This document shows positions 22,719 through 35,707 of a stretch of 64,000 nucleotides of DNA, in pieces. Position 1 is the stretch's first letter, and each line of letters opens with the position of its first letter. Location of the stretch: positions 2,591,896 to 2,655,895 of the forward strand of contig CAJINV010000008.1 in the NCBI GenBank assembly GCA_905178155.1, read 5' to 3'. Origin of the DNA: Amoebophrya sp. A120 (lineage: Eukaryota > Sar > Dinophyceae > Syndiniales > Amoebophryaceae). A program made the translations under genes and the position numbers. The notes beneath the pieces are model-generated. The model was not told where the DNA came from. It ran no database searches and saw only the letters and a list, made by a program, of their open reading frames with translations.

Positions 22719-23703
22719 TCACTTTTTCAGCGGGTTTGGCAAATTGTGCCCATACAGGTGATGCCCCACCTTCCAGCTCTGCCCGTAGTTCTCCTGAAAG
22801 TGCCACAGGTAGGACGGTTGAAAAAACCCGTAGTAGATTCCCATCCTCAGCGTGGTCACGCCGACCAAACCGGCGAGGAGCAGCGGCCCATGCTCGCTCT
22901 CACCCATCGACTGCACCAACCCGTCAATTTGCCCTGCATATCAGAGGAATCACAAGGAAATTTCGACGGAATACTAATTTGCGATGCAAGAAACTGAAAC
23001 AACTCGAGCTCCGTTTACAATTGGAAATAGAATCTGAGGAACGAAAAGGAAAATCGTTCGTAAAAATAAGCGCTGGTCAAGCGATTCATCAAGATTCTGG
23101 GCCGCAGAGCGTGTTATGCATACGAACGAACCATTCCGGCGAACAAAAATGCGAGTGAAGATTCGGGAGCAGCGGAAATTGAGAGCAAATCAATGAGTCC
23201 TACATTCACTACATCAATACCTGCAATTGCGAAGGGCAGTTCCGCGGCGTAAAATGGTTTATCGAAATCCGTGAAGAAAAGCGGAGAGCCTGCAAATTTT
23301 GTTTGTGCTTGTCTCGCTACACGGCGACTCCTCCAGATGGCATTGTCATGCTCATGCATCGGCCTATCAACTTATTAATTTACGCGTATAGAAAAAGTGC
23401 AGTAAGGGCATCAATCGCAGCACTTCTGCTGCTACCGCGACGAAACGTTCCAGTATGCATACCTGCCATGGCCACGTTTGCAGCACCCGTACCAACAACT
23501 CCGCCTGGTGAAGAGTGCGCGACAATCCCTGAAGAGCAACTCGCTGAACTGCTACTGTCAGCAGACGCAGCATGGCGGCCGGGAACGCAAGAAAGCGGCC
23601 CCGAGCTACGTACAGTTTCCGCGAGCACACTTTCCGAAGTCGTCGTGCCCCATGCGTGACGACCCGCTGAGCGGGAGATTCGTACACCCGTGCGCGACAA
23701 CAT
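22719..23703 (-). CDS. Probable mitochondrial membrane protein
   Basis: I do not recognise the family. The first ORF begins MLSRTGVRISRSAGRHAWGT, an Arg/Ser-rich amphipathic start typical of a mitochondrial presequence. A second exon after acceptor AAATTTGCAG encodes SPLFFTDFDKPFYAAELPFA and joins, by GCAG|GTATTGATG...ATATGCAG|GGCAAATTG, to GQIDGLVQSMGESEHGPLLL, AGLVGVTTLRMGIYYGFFQP and SYLWHFQENYGQSWKVGHHL, stopping at 22719. The Tyr/Trp/His-rich C-terminus after one hydrophobic helix resembles accessory subunits of inner-membrane complexes, so a lineage-specific respiratory-complex subunit is a fair guess. The splice between the first and second exons is not phase-clean; a Met at 23359 (MHEHDNAIWRSRRVARQAQT) is an alternative start. 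Confidence 0.55.
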
Positions 23704-24215
23704 GTTGCTGCGCGAGAAAAAATTTTTTTAGTGCTAAATCAAGCAAATCAAAAGAAAACAAACGCTGAACAGAACAACTACAAGCGCGTTAATGTCCACC
23801 GGGTCAGTCGCTCTTGGGAGCGACGGATTGCCCGGCCAAGCTAGTTAGTTACACACCCCGCTCTTCTTGCTGAGGCCTTCACTGGAGATTAAGTAGTTTG
23901 TGCATCAAAAAAAGCAAAACCAAAAACTCACTCACATTCACAGAAAATATCACAAGTCGAGCACGGGAAGACAACAGAAAGCCATGCTGGGCGAACACCG
24001 CAAGTAGTAGAGGCACAGAATTGATAACATTGCAGCAGCAGCTGACAGCTTGCTCATCTATCGTTCTGGCCAAGCGTTTGCTGTTGACATTTTTCGCGCA
24101 GCGCTCGCGTGCGAGCGAAAAGGATTACAGCAGTACGATCATTTTTTGGAAGTCCTGAATGCTTGTCGAGGGAATAATATGCGCACAGCGGCGCGACACC
24201 AGTTCTACATACAAC
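23704..24215. other. No supportable gene
   Basis: Spacer between the mitochondrial-type gene and Imp3. Short ORFs only; nothing recognised. Confidence 0.4.
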
Positions 24216-25036
24216 CTAGTTTCTCAGCAACTCATAATCGTCTTCCACCCCGCTGTAGGCCTGCACGTGCCGCTTGATCTTCGATCCTTCCGCCCAAGTA
24301 ATGTGGTCTTGCATGTCGCGTGTAACATGCAACGCGGAATTGGTCACGCGATCCGGCCCGATCCTAACGTGCCCGTGCTCGATGAGTTCAATCGCGTTCG
24401 TGAGGTTTTCCGCCATTTTCGTCTCGACCATAATGACCGGAAGTCTTCGCCGGCAAAATACCGACGCGGGAAGCTTCTCGGTCAGGGTTAAGGACTGCCG
24501 CGACTGGGTCTGTTGGAGGTGGTGTGAAGGTAGAAGTTTGTCGAGAAATGACGCAACATTTACTTTATCATCACATTACAACGAAATGCAAACACTAACA
24601 GAGCAGCAGCGGCAGCGGGTAGATATTTGCATGAAACAAGGAAGCAGATCATACGGCACGCATATCTTCAGATGCATTTTGCGCACCTGGTACTACGTTG
24701 CTAAATCGGAGGACATCGCTCAATAAAGTAAAACACCGGCCGATCAAATAAACAAAAGGAGCTTATCCAAAATTATACCAGTCCCATTGCAAACAGCTTC
24801 TCGAGCAGCAACTCGGTCATCTTTATTCTCTCTGCGTCGTCGCTTGGCAGCTTTCGCAACTGGGCCGTGAGTTTGGTAACCAACCCGGCAATTTTGTTGT
24901 ACTTCGCATAGTCATCCCGATCCTGGATCTGGTACCTCCGGATAATGCTGCTTTCCCTCGTGGTGTCGTCCGACTTCCAGTCGTAAAAATTCGTCTTCTT
25001 CAGAAGCTTTTTCTCATGGTATTTCAACTTCCGCAT
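24216..25036 (-). CDS. IMP3: Imp3, U3 snoRNP S4-domain protein
   Basis: Imp3 belongs to the U3 small nucleolar ribonucleoprotein (SSU processome), which matures 18S rRNA in the nucleolus; its S4 domain binds RNA. Exon 1 (25036-24779) encodes MRKLKYHEKKLLKKTNFYDW...RRYQIQDRDDYAKYNKIAGL. Exon 2 (24509-24216) encodes CRRRLPVIMVETKMAENLTN, IELIEHGHVRIGPDRVTNSA, LHVTRDMQDHITWAEGSKIK and RHVQAY. The splice GGACTG|GTATAATTTT...CCAACAG|ACCCAGTCG gives MGL-TQSRQSLTLTEKLPAS, which matches the spacing in human IMP3 exactly. The spliced length of 183 residues is close to the human 184. This is one of the clearest genes in the window. Confidence 0.96.
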
Positions 25037-26868
25037 TTTCGTGGACGGGAAGGGGGAAAGGTCGTCGTGGTAAGAAAGGTTAGCAAAAAAATCTTCAGTG
25101 GGACTCTGTGGTGTGCTCCTTTCGAAAGGAAAATGCTAAGTGTGGTCCTAAGGGCCACCGGTCGCGGTCTGCTCTACTTCTAGATGTTGCTTAGTGCTGT
25201 TTCAGTTTTGTATCTGCTATGCTCGGTCGCTTCCTGGTAAATTAGTCGATGTAGCGTTCTACTTACGTAGAGAGTCCTGAGCAAACGAATGCTGGCATAG
25301 AAATAGATTGATGCAGGTTTCTCGGGAAACTGTGCCACAGATGCACTGAAAAATACAACCAATCGTACAACAGGATCAGCACCAATTTCTCTTTTTTGAT
25401 CGTCATGAGGACCTCAGTGTCTCCAACTTACCACGGTAGGATCGATCGACTTCAATCAGTGATCGATGCGAATTTTCGCTTCGTTTTTCTTTAAGAGCAA
25501 ATCTACGATCAAGTACTGACTTTCTTCCCATTTATTTGCGGGTGGTGATCTTCGATCTTATTTCGTTCTTTTCTACTAACAATGCCTGCATGGTGGAATT
25601 GGAAGCTTGAGTGACGCCCAAACAACCACGCCGCTCGAATTTCTCTTCTTTTAGTCTGGGTCCGGCCGTGCCCGTGGCCGTGCTCCCGAATCAATATAAG
25701 TATACTAGTTCTACACGTCCTCCTGCCTATATTAGGTACCTTTAAGCGAAACAAAACGAGGACATGAGTGATCAAACCCAACTGACGGATCAACTAAATG
25801 CCTTCCTTCACTGTCCCAAACCCAAACTTTGTGGCTTGGAATAAACGCACTGCACCTGCGAACTTCTGGTGCTTAACAGCTCGTAGTAACTCATTTGTGT
25901 AGAAATCTTCAACTTGCTTCGGGCTTTATTCGCGAGGTGCGAAGGGCTCGCAACAAGAAAACCAAAATCATCGCCCGATCATTCTGTCGGCGAACCTATT
26001 TTTGTTGGTTCCAAATAAGACTAACGGCCGACATCAAGCTGTATCTCTGGTCGATCTGATCCTGTCCGTCGTCTGTGCTTGTTCGTGAAACGGAAACAAA
26101 CTAGTGTAGTAAGGCCTGGGGTGTATTTTTGAAGCAGGAGTCAAATCACTGTGAGTGTGTCGTTGTAGGTCGTGGGAGGTGGTCAATTTGTGAGAGGGGT
26201 GACGTGGGGATGGGACTAGGCTACTTTCAGCTTCAGAAAAATTACATATCAACCTAGAAGCGGTAAGGTCTCATCAACCTGTGTTCAAATAAGAAGTGGC
26301 AGCCTCGATAATAGGGAAAATTATGACACGAAGAAAGCAGGCTCACGGCTTTATCTTCTACTTCGAAGAGGTACAAGGCGCTTTGCGAAATTCATCACGG
26401 GTAAGGAATGACAAAAAATTCAAATGATGCTTTATCAACAAGCATAAGCTCCCTCCTGAAATGCTTCTTACTTTGCCTTTGTTCATTTTGTTATCACGGG
26501 GAAAATTGCGAAGCGCGCGAGAGGCATTCTTGAGAAAAAATCATACAAAAATCCGTGCAAGTTCCGCTCGGTAGAGGACGATGGTCAACGTATCTAGGTC
26601 CACCGCGCTGGGGTACGCGCCTTCATCCCTGCACTTGCCTGTACGACCCAAGCGCAGCAGTCGCAGAATCGTTTTTACTTTGGTTTCCAACATTGCGTTC
26701 GCACAGCACTGAGACTTTCACGACCGCGAGTCGACGTGGCACTCGGAGAGTGATCACGTTGATCACATGCAGAGGCTCACATCAAAGGACCACGGCTCGC
26801 TGAACGTCAAACCATCGTCGACCCGGAAGCTCGCTGCCGGTGCGGGGAATGGGAAACCACTTTTACTT
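25037..26868. other. Gene-poor stretch
   Basis: About 1.8 kb with no ORF I can support. It is AT-rich, holds only short overlapping ORFs, and no introner-like termini were noticed. Confidence 0.4.
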
Positions 26869-29866
26869 CTACACCGGCGAGGATACTTCTGGCTCCATCT
26901 GATAGAGCTCTTCTCCTTCCGTGTTCACCAATATCGGGCTGCTGGTTGGCATCCGTCGGTTGCTCTGCCCCCCGGCGCCGGCTCGCGAGCTCGCCTTCGC
27001 GGCGTGTTTGGCGTGATCCACGAAGCTCGAAAGCTCCCGGTTGGTGGTGGTGGTGGTTGTACCTGCCTCGTCTTGGAAAAAGGAGCTATGCATTGCAAAT
27101 ATGTCTGGGTCTGGAAAGCTGGAACTTGTGATGCTGACTTTGGACTCTAAAAAAATCTGTATTGCATGGCCAGCAAGAGGAGTCCAGTTTGTCGTACGCG
27201 GGGAGGGCATTTGTCATGCGGAATAGGCTGCAGGAAGCCTTCTAAAAATCTGTGATGCTACGTCATGCACTACAGGCGTTCTGGGTCATGGAAAATCTGC
27301 ATGACAAGTCTTGCAACCTTCCAGACCCAGACATACACATATTTGCAATTCATAGGAGCGGCCCTCAAACAACGTGTCCACTCCGTGTTCCCGCTCGTCC
27401 TGGCCACGGCCATCGTCGGCGAACGTACTGACCGGCTGGTACAGTACGTTGTCCGTCTTTTTGTCCTTCCCCGACGCCTTGACGTCCAGTTGGACAGCGG
27501 GGGCCAGCAGCAAGCAGCTCAGCCCGGCGAAGTTGAGGAGTATGCCGAGCACCGTCCCGAAGAAGCTGGCTCTGGTGAAAAACCGATACTCCTCGAAAAA
27601 GATCGCACCGTACAGAAACTGGCAAATCAGGCCCAGTCCGGTACTTAACGTCACGGTCGTCAGCGAGGAGAACCGCAGCATGGACAAATTCAGGAGCGAA
27701 ATGCTGCAAAACGCCATGCACAGGATGCCGAAAAGGATCAGAAGCAACGACGTCCGGCCGGCCGGGGACAAGAAGAGCCAGTGGACCAAGGTAAGCAGGA
27801 AAGAAGCCGAAGAAGATGTTGATGAACCACTGGTACCTGTAGTAGGGAAATAAATGATTCCATGGCTCCGCAGATTCGATTGCATCTCACCTCAACCTCA
27901 GGCACATGCTGATCATCCTCGCATACAATAAAAGTAAATCCTTTCTTGCAGCTACTGCAAGAACTCATCTATGAAAAAAGCCATACCTGAGCCCATCGAG
28001 GAATCTTCCGTGGTCCGTGTTGCTGCGCTGAGTTCGGTCGCGACGAGCGTCGATACCACTTTCGTTGAGGACACACTGATCGCGCCGAAGATACTGCTTA
28101 GCAGTATGAGCGCAAAAGGGCTGGAGGTGGCCGCGATTTTGCTGCTGTTCTTTCCAGGACTGCTAGCACCTCCGGACGGCGGATAGGCCAAAGGATCATC
28201 ATTTTTCGTGTCTGTGAATCCTGTCGACAAGAAAGCTCCACTCGTAGAAGCTCCTGCAACGGTGCTGTCCTTCGAGAAGGTTGCAGCAGCAGCTTCGGCG
28301 CTTTTTGTCCGCGATCTGGATGGTGCGCACAGTTGCCGCAAGATCGGCCTGCCGAGGATAATGGTAACAACCACCGTCCCGGCGAACAAAACGTGAAAAA
28401 GCGGGCGAGTCAGGAGGTAGTAAAAATGCTTTAGATCAAACACAACCTCCGTGTTGGCGTCCTCTTCCTCTTGCAGGCCATACTATCAAAAGGAAAAATC
28501 CCCCCTCCCCATATCGAAATGAAGTTTCTGATGCTGGATTTCCGTACACAAATCAGATTTGTCTTGCAGTGCAGGACTGCAGGCATATGTCAAGCCTCAG
28601 TCGAGAGGTTTTGAGGTAGGCGCCTAGCATGACAAACGTGTATGCCCTAAGCCCAACAGCATCACGAACCGCCTGCAAAAAGCGGAACGCTTTCTGGACT
28701 TGCCTTCTTGCAAGACAGACAGGATTTGAGGTCACAAATGCGCATCACAAATTGTCAGACGGATACGTTTTCGATATGGGGAGGGGGGATTTTTCCTTAC
28801 GATACATACAGCACCGACACAATGCACCCGGCGAAGATCAGCAGAACGCTGTAATAGTGAAACCTCTGCAGTTATCAGAAGGAAAAATGCCCCCACCCCC
28901 GAACTTGAAAGCATTTGTATTGCAAACCTTTCCAAATGAAACACTCGCCCTCTTGCACCTATCAGCATCACAGGTTTCCAATCGCGAATAGCGAAAATTT
29001 CTATTGCAAAAGACCCCAGCAAGAGCGGCGCTTGTCATGCAAGCGATGCGATACACGCCTAGAATCAGCATCAGAAAGATTCATACTCGTTTCATGCATG
29101 ACAAAAAGTTTTCATTTGGAAACTTCGCATCACAAATTTTTGCAATTTGAGGGGCGGAGGGCACTTTTCACTGTAATAGCAGTTGCTCACCTGGAGGTTG
29201 ATGTGAGTGTGACAATTGACAATTGTTTTTTGATCACATTAATGCGTTTTCTTGTTGTTGGTTGCTGCTTCTTATTCTTCCTGATTCCCAACACCACCAT
29301 GCATCCTCTTCTAGGCAACGACGATGTTGCGAAACGACTTTTCTTGCATTCCTTAGTACTCACACCAGGTGCCAAGCGACTACTTAAATGTTTTGCAACA
29401 TGTACCCAAACGAAGTTTTAGTCCTTACTTAACAGCAGCAAAATGTGGAAGTACAAGACGATATACCGAGCAGGCATGGTGTTAGGACACTGTTCGCGAC
29501 GAGAGCCGAGGGTGCGAGACAGCTTAGCACCGACTGCGGTGCCAAGGCCAATGCTGCAGGCATCAGCAACTGGCCGAGCAAAAAACAGGAGAACCCGAAG
29601 ACCCATAGCGGCTGCTGGTACACTGGCTTGGGCTTTGACGGCGACGTTGCAGCGCTGGTCGCGCCCGGACTCGTCGTGGTATTGGTAATGCCACCTGGTG
29701 CATAAAAAGTCGGAGCTTGTTTAGAAGAACTTTTTGGCGCAAACCCAGCCGCCTGCTTCTCCGCTCGTTCCGCTGAGACCTTCTGCAGAACCAGGCCAAG
29801 AGTGCAGACGAAGGCACTACCCTGTTGCAGAAGCACGCCATAAAGCGTGTTGGTCGTCGTCGCCAT
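26869..29866 (-). CDS. Multi-pass transporter, NIPA-like (DMT superfamily)
   Basis: Likely a membrane transporter related to NIPA magnesium transporters. The start MATTTNTLYGVLLQQGSAFV (29866) gives the first helix, followed by LWVFGFSCFLLGQLLMPAAL and ALAPQSVLSCLAPSALVANS, the pattern of NIPA helices 2-3. After introns come VLLIFAGCIVSVLY, LLTRPLFHVLFAGTVVVTII, FALILLSSIFGAISVSSTKV, TSLLLILFGILCMAFCSISL, LSTGLGLICQFLYGAIFFEE and SFFGTVLGILLNFAGLSCLL, then a polar tail ending EGEELYQMEPEVSSPV. Elements at 27087-27354 and 28484-28804 splice in frame at perfect duplications (LFEGRS-FFQDEAG; LYG-LQEEEDAN). At 28858-29170 simple removal of element plus duplication breaks frame, so the real cut must be offset. 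Substrate is not shown by the sequence. Confidence 0.65.
27087..27354. mobile_element. Introner-like element, TATGCATTGC variant, TSD GGAGC
   Basis: Starts TATGCATTGCAAATATGTCT + GGGTCTGGAA and ends in the inverted counterpart (ATATTTGCAATTCATA). Perfect duplications GGAGC lie at 27082-27086 and 27355-27359. Sense joint: GGCCGCTCC then TTTTTCCAAGAC, keeping the frame of the transporter tail. Confidence 0.9.
28484..28804. mobile_element. Introner-like element, family B, TSD CATAC
   Basis: Starts TATCAAAAGGAAAAATCCCC and ends GGGGATTTTTCCTTACGATA. Perfect duplications CATAC lie at 28479-28483 and 28805-28809. The joint gives VSVLYG-LQEEEDANTEVVFD in the transporter. Confidence 0.92.
28858..29170. 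mobile_element. Introner-like element, family C, 9-bp duplication
   Basis: Ends TGAAACC... and ...TTTTCA with inverted GC-rich blocks (AAAATGCCCCCACCCC / GGGGCGGAGGGCACTTTT). Perfect 9-bp duplications CTGTAATAG lie at 28849-28857 and 29171-29179. It shares no TATC/GATA end with families A and B. The removed unit of 322 nt is not a multiple of three relative to the frames either side, so splice sites are offset from the duplication; a GC-AG pair in the sense copies would fit. Confidence 0.75.
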
Positions 29867-30416
29867 AAAGTGCTCCTGCTCTGGTCCTCTCTGCACGTTC
29901 CCTTCCGCTCCCTCGAGGTAATGAGCGTTCTGCTACAAGAACACCAACGAGATAGTGCCTCTGCAACCGCTACTATCACGGTAATGGCTAGGTTCTTGCC
30001 GCCTGCTTCTCACTCGCGTCCGTCGCCATAGTTTCTCTCTGAGATGGAAGTACAGCTGCCATTATACTGGTTTGGTGGTACCGGAAGTGTGAAGAGACTG
30101 TGATACGCTAAAATTTTTTCCGCCAAGACATCAGAGATAGCACTAAAGATCTCGATTGGACGATCAACACTCTAAAAATAGCTCAACTGAAGTATGTCGC
30201 TGCTACAAACATGGTTGCCGACGAAGTAGTTCGTTCCCTTCGCATTGCAGCCCAAGCCTGTTCGTGCCAGTGCAAAAGTGCTTGAGCTTTTGCGAAAGAT
30301 CCGATGCATTTGGCAAAGAATCTTCTCAGGAACAGCCTCGATCCAAAGGCAGGAGGACTTGAGCATTCTGCGTCGGTCTGTCATTTCCAATCTTCGCAGC
30401 TACAGCTAAGCATTTG
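29867..30416. other. Intergenic spacer
   Basis: Upstream of the transporter. A possible short leader exon ATGGCGACGGACGCGAGTGA lies near 30030 on the minus strand, but no splice is proven. Otherwise nothing is seen. Confidence 0.35.
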
Positions 30417-32542
30417 TCATCTGTTATAGAGTTTGCCGAGGAGAACTTCAAAGTCACGAGCATCTTTTCTCATTTGGTCACGTTTCATCTTCAAAACTTC
30501 TTGCTCTTCCCTCTCAGGTCGTAACAGTTTTGGCTCATTTTGTCCGTCCACATCCTTGTCTAGCGCCTCGAGATTTTTTACCTCTACTTCATCATCTTCC
30601 TCATGATCAAGCGGTAGCTCCACGTCGTAGTTGTGGTCGTTATCGGTTCTACCCCCACGACCACCCGGACGGCTTTTTTTTCCACCCGCGCGCGTTTCTG
30701 GGACCTCGAACACCTGCACGAACCTGCCGTCGTCCGCCTCCAGCAACCCCTTGAATTTCCTCCACGCGAAGAAAAACGCTTTTTTTCCCGCTTAAAAACG
30801 CCCCCACAAGAATTCCAGAGCTCCTGCTGTAGTGGAGATTTTTTGCATGATCTACAACTGATACTGATTTGTATGAATGTGCCTGTATGCAAATCCGCAT
30901 CAGAAGAATTCCTCCTCCTGGTCGTGTTTTACTTTTAGTGTTTGTATGTAAGCAATGCTGCATAACAGGATGAGCAGATGGGTTGAAATGCGTCCGTCTT
31001 TGCTAACCACCTGCACAACAGCACAGATACAAACATGTCAACAGTCGGGACTCCCAACCCTGCAGGGTGTGTGTTGCAGAGTTGCTCTTGACAGGCTACG
31101 CCGGGGTGGGGATGTTTTCGTTGAGGATACCTTTCTATAGCTGCTCATGAGCACCTTCTTCACGATCCCGCCCAGCCTTTCCGTGGCCGCGCCCTTTTTG
31201 AATGAATAGAGCAGGAGATTCTTCAGCGCGTCTTGCTCGTTCTGCAGGTCTTCCGATGCTCTTTGTTGCTCCTGTCGCCGGATGAGCTCGCTCTTCTCTT
31301 TTGCGACGTCGCGCGTGCTCCTCAAATTCCCCTGCTCGATAAGGTCCAGGGCCTCAAAGTGCTGATAATCTTCCTGTTCCATGATCCCCGGCGCGGCCCC
31401 GCTCCTTGTTGCTGCACTCCGACCACCAGCAATGGCAGAAGTGCTGCTCGTGGTCGCAACACTATCCAACAAAAAACAAAAACGCTGCGCTTCAACATCG
31501 TAGGAATCATGCGGCTGCGAGCCTAAGTGTAATCTACTTGTGCAACTGCTACAGCCAGAACTACGCGAAAACGAACAACAAAACTCACATGCAAAAGCTG
31601 CCTCGTCCGGGACAGGGTCGATGAATGTCGTGCATACAAAAAGTGTTAACGTCTTCAACACAAAACGCAGTTTTCTACTACTTTCGCCCCCATACAACAT
31701 CGTCTTCGTTGTCCGTCTTACCAGCTGCAGCGCGTCCGGGACTGGGTCCAGGTAGCACTCCTGGCGCTCCTTGTCCGCTAAATTGGCCCACCCAACCAGG
31801 TTTCCCGCGGCCACATTCCCGCGTCGGCCACGGACCTCCAGCACTCTCACCGTCGCGTCCTGCGGAATGAAGCCAACCGTCACTCCGTCCTCGTACCGTG
31901 TGGACCGCACACGAATCCGGCACGTGGCGGTGAACAGCCTTTGCTTGGGCGCCGCAGAAGCTCCAGCAACCGCCCCATCGCGCCCAGCGTTGTCACGACG
32001 TCGTCGATGGCTATTGACGTCGTTCCGCGATGAAGCCTCGGTCGGTCCTCGGTCCTGCTGCTCCCCCTGCCGATGGAATAAATGCTCAGGATCTACTTTT
32101 TCCCTTGATGGCGCAGTGGAGGACGAAGACGGGCCGAAGGGCTGTGCTCCATTGTGCTGCGTATCATTATGATGGTGCTTTGTATTACCTTGATGAGAGA
32201 TTTTTGATTCGCTGTGGTTGTTTTTCTTTCTCGTCGCTGGTGGTCGTGCGGAAGGCCCTGTAAAACGATCTTTGCTGGTTGCAGCTCCGCCGACTTGCAC
32301 CCGCTGCTTCGCTGCGCCTTCCGCTCCGCCGGGTGGTGCATCGGGGCCTGCAGCACTGCCGTCCTGACCAGCGTCAGCCTGCTCGTCCGAACCATACAAC
32401 CACGAAAACATCTGGAGGACTTCTCGCAAATGCGAATCGCTATCGCGCTGAGAAAGATCAAATAATTGCTATTGCACAACTTCCAGTTAATATACAAACG
32501 TACACATTTTTTGCCTGCGTAGTCGTGTTCCCTCGCACTCAA
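30417..32542 (-). CDS. Polar regulatory-type protein, unknown
   Basis: Unrecognised. Exon 1 (32542-32504, MSAREHDYAGKKC) joins by GT-AG (GTACGTTTG...TTCTCAG, phase 0) to a long exon from 32447 encoding RDSDSHLREVLQMFSWLYGS, a disordered linker, and an SH3-like beta block (RIRVRSTRYEDGVTVGFIPQ, DATVRVLEVRGRRGNVAAGN, LVGWANLADKERQECYLDPV). A helix follows (ALKNLLLYSFKKGAATERLG) and then, after a putative element, KAFFFAWRKFKGLLEADDGR and FVQVFEVPET, with a charged coiled coil to the stop at 30417. A donor-like GTAAGACGG at about 31721 suggests that roughly 250 nt of the long exon may be an in-frame intron. The repeated DPVPD motif on both sides of that segment supports this. Confidence 0.55.
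30792..31129. mobile_element. Candidate introner-like element, family C-like
   Basis: On the sense strand it starts TATCCTCAACGAAAACATCC + CCACCCC and ends GTGGGGGCGTTTTTAA, giving imperfect inverted GC-rich ends similar to family C. It lies exactly where SSYRK must join KAFFFAWRKF. No clean duplication is seen (AAAGG versus AAGCGG nearby). Confidence 0.4.
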
Positions 32543-33619
32543 GAGCCCTCAGACAGGTGTTCATGGCGAGAGACTCCATGCTTTAGGTTGGCAACAATCC
32601 TGCGAAGCCGTTCCTCTCGGTCACTTTACTTACGGAGGAAGAAGATAAAGAACGACCGGAACACTGTCACGAGCGGCTCATCCGGAAGAAACGACGGGAC
32701 GCAAAAAGTGGGTCCACCCACTAGTAGTGGCGCCACTGCCGTGCAGTAAAGTGTAGTTTTTTCAAGCAGGGGACCACGGAATCCATACTACAGCCGTAGC
32801 TATTGTGCGGAAACACGAAGTCCTGGACAACTTTTTGTTCCTGCAGCCCATTTCCAACTTGGTAGTCGATTCGCGTTTCCTATTTCATCTTCCGCCCCGT
32901 CGTGTCTCTTCTTCAAATTGCGGCGCTATCTATCAGTAGAAAAGAAGCTGCGTCGGAAATTCGTCGCGTTCTCGATCTTTCGAGAGGGACACTACGAAAG
33001 TTGCTCGTCTGTACCAATTTTCTAGCTGCGGAAAAAGAAGACAGAAAAAACGCGAACCTACACAGTTGGATCTTTAGATTGAAGCCAATTTGTTCTCATG
33101 CACATGATCCGCAGCAGCGGCACGAGTTGTACTAGGCAGCAGGTCCTACTTCACCTATCGGGTCCATGTGCAATCTTACGTGCCTACAATCAGCTTCGGG
33201 TCGTCATAGAAATTGTTGTGCCCTGGTTCCTGACGAAATTGATTTAGCATAGCAGTTGACAGATTCTGCTCTTGTCTGATTAGTGTTAAAACGGATAAAA
33301 GTAGCGGTGATACTTTTGATGTCGCTGTAGATAAAATTAAAAAGGAATTCACGGGTAGAGCTTTCATATACCGAACTAAGATAACTTTGTAGCTACTACA
33401 GGGTACTTCTTCTGAGGAGCTGTAGCTATTGGAGCACTTGTAGCATCCCATTTTTGTGCGGTATGTGATGTTGACACCGCATCGAAACTCGTGACTTTGA
33501 CGCGTCTCGGAGGATTCTGCGTTCGGTCTCCTGATGTTGTTCTTCGGTAAAAGTAGTCGTGGTTTATTTTCGCAGGAGATGATGAAGTTGTTGTATTTAT
33601 TGACCAAGAAGCTCGTTGT
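32543..33619. other. No supportable gene
   Basis: Spacer between calmodulin and the gene ending at 30417. Small ORFs only; no repeats or structural motifs recognised. Confidence 0.4.
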
Positions 33620-34518
<899 letters not shown>

Positions 34519-35039
34519 CTTGGTTTTGTTGTTGGTGATCAAAAATCACACTAACTTTACCCTTCTACTCTTGCACGAGAAAAAAAAACCGTCTCCTATG
34601 TTGTTTTCAGTGGAAAGTGCTTGAGTCTTCTCTTGAAAGTTTTTGGTCAGCTTCTACTTCTTTGCGCACTAGTATGTTGAGACGGGTACCTATTTTTGAG
34701 CGACGTGTAGTGCCTCAGCAATGGCTTTGGTAGCGAAGATAGTTAGAGCATGTGCTGTAGAAGTCTGAAAAGCGAAAGCGGTTTATTACGCGAATGTTGT
34801 TGCCCTGGCGCCTTTTTTACGAGCTGCGTATCAATCGAATGCGCTTTTTAAAGAATGAATCACGCGCGCGCCTCTTGAGGTTCGCGACGGAAAGCCAGTT
34901 GTCACGTGCTGTAAGCAGTGTAGTACTTCCTGAAACATACTTGGTATTGCAGTTAAGTGCACATCTGAACCCTTCTTACATCATCTTCTAGCGGGAATCA
35001 AGATCAGCATCAACAGGGGAGGGAGACGTATTACATCAA

Positions 35040-35330
35040 GGAGCAACTACCACGCCGACAATACGTAGAACAGGCTTTTTGCAATTGCAACAGCAGCTAG
35101 GGGAGTTTTACTTTTTTATTATCAGCATCGAGGCAGCTCTTATGACGATTTACAACAACCAGAATCCCGCTTGTTTCTTGTACGTAAAAACTGCCTGACG
35201 GAACGGCACTGACAATGTCGTGGATGATGTAGCTCAATTTTTTTCGACGTACGAATCTGTTCACCATTTTTTCGTATAAGTACGCTTAAGTATTCATCCT
35301 TTGTGCAATTCTCGACGAAAAAATCTGCCT
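35040..35330. repeat. Direct repeat unit, copy 1
   Basis: It shares CGCCGACAATACGTAGAACA, TATCAGCATCGAGGCAGCTC, CCCGCTTGTTTCTTGTACGT and the end TCGACGAAAAAATCT in the same order with copy 2. Similarity is high but interrupted by small indels. The boundaries are approximate. Confidence 0.8.
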
Positions 35331-35707
35331 CTGAAATGGCAGATCTTGGCGGCGTCTTTTGCGGGGCCCGAATGTGGGCCAAAATGAGGCCCATACCATG
35401 CGAATTTGCTGTTTTTTTTCGGACTGCTGCTTTTTGGGCGCCCCTTTTTGGGCGCCCGAAACCGCCAGAAACTAAGGCGGTGACCGTCTCAGAAGGGCGC
35501 CCCTTTTGCCGGCTCCCCTGCGTCGTTTTATCCAGTGCGAATCGATAGTTTTCGACCGGGCTTGTTTGACAGCAAAGCCCCGGCCGCTTGATAAATGGAA
35601 ATCTTTTATGTGCAAAAACACTTCCGGCCGCTTGAAAACTGCCGGTCATTTTGCAGGTGAGGTGTCAAAAAAACAGCTAGGATAGAACGTTCGTGACCTC
35701 ACTACAT

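Noticed and set aside
35431-35457. Tandem GGGCGCCC palindromes as a terminator or CRISPR-like array
   Set aside because: There are only two units, no spacers, no nearby cas-like genes and a eukaryotic context.
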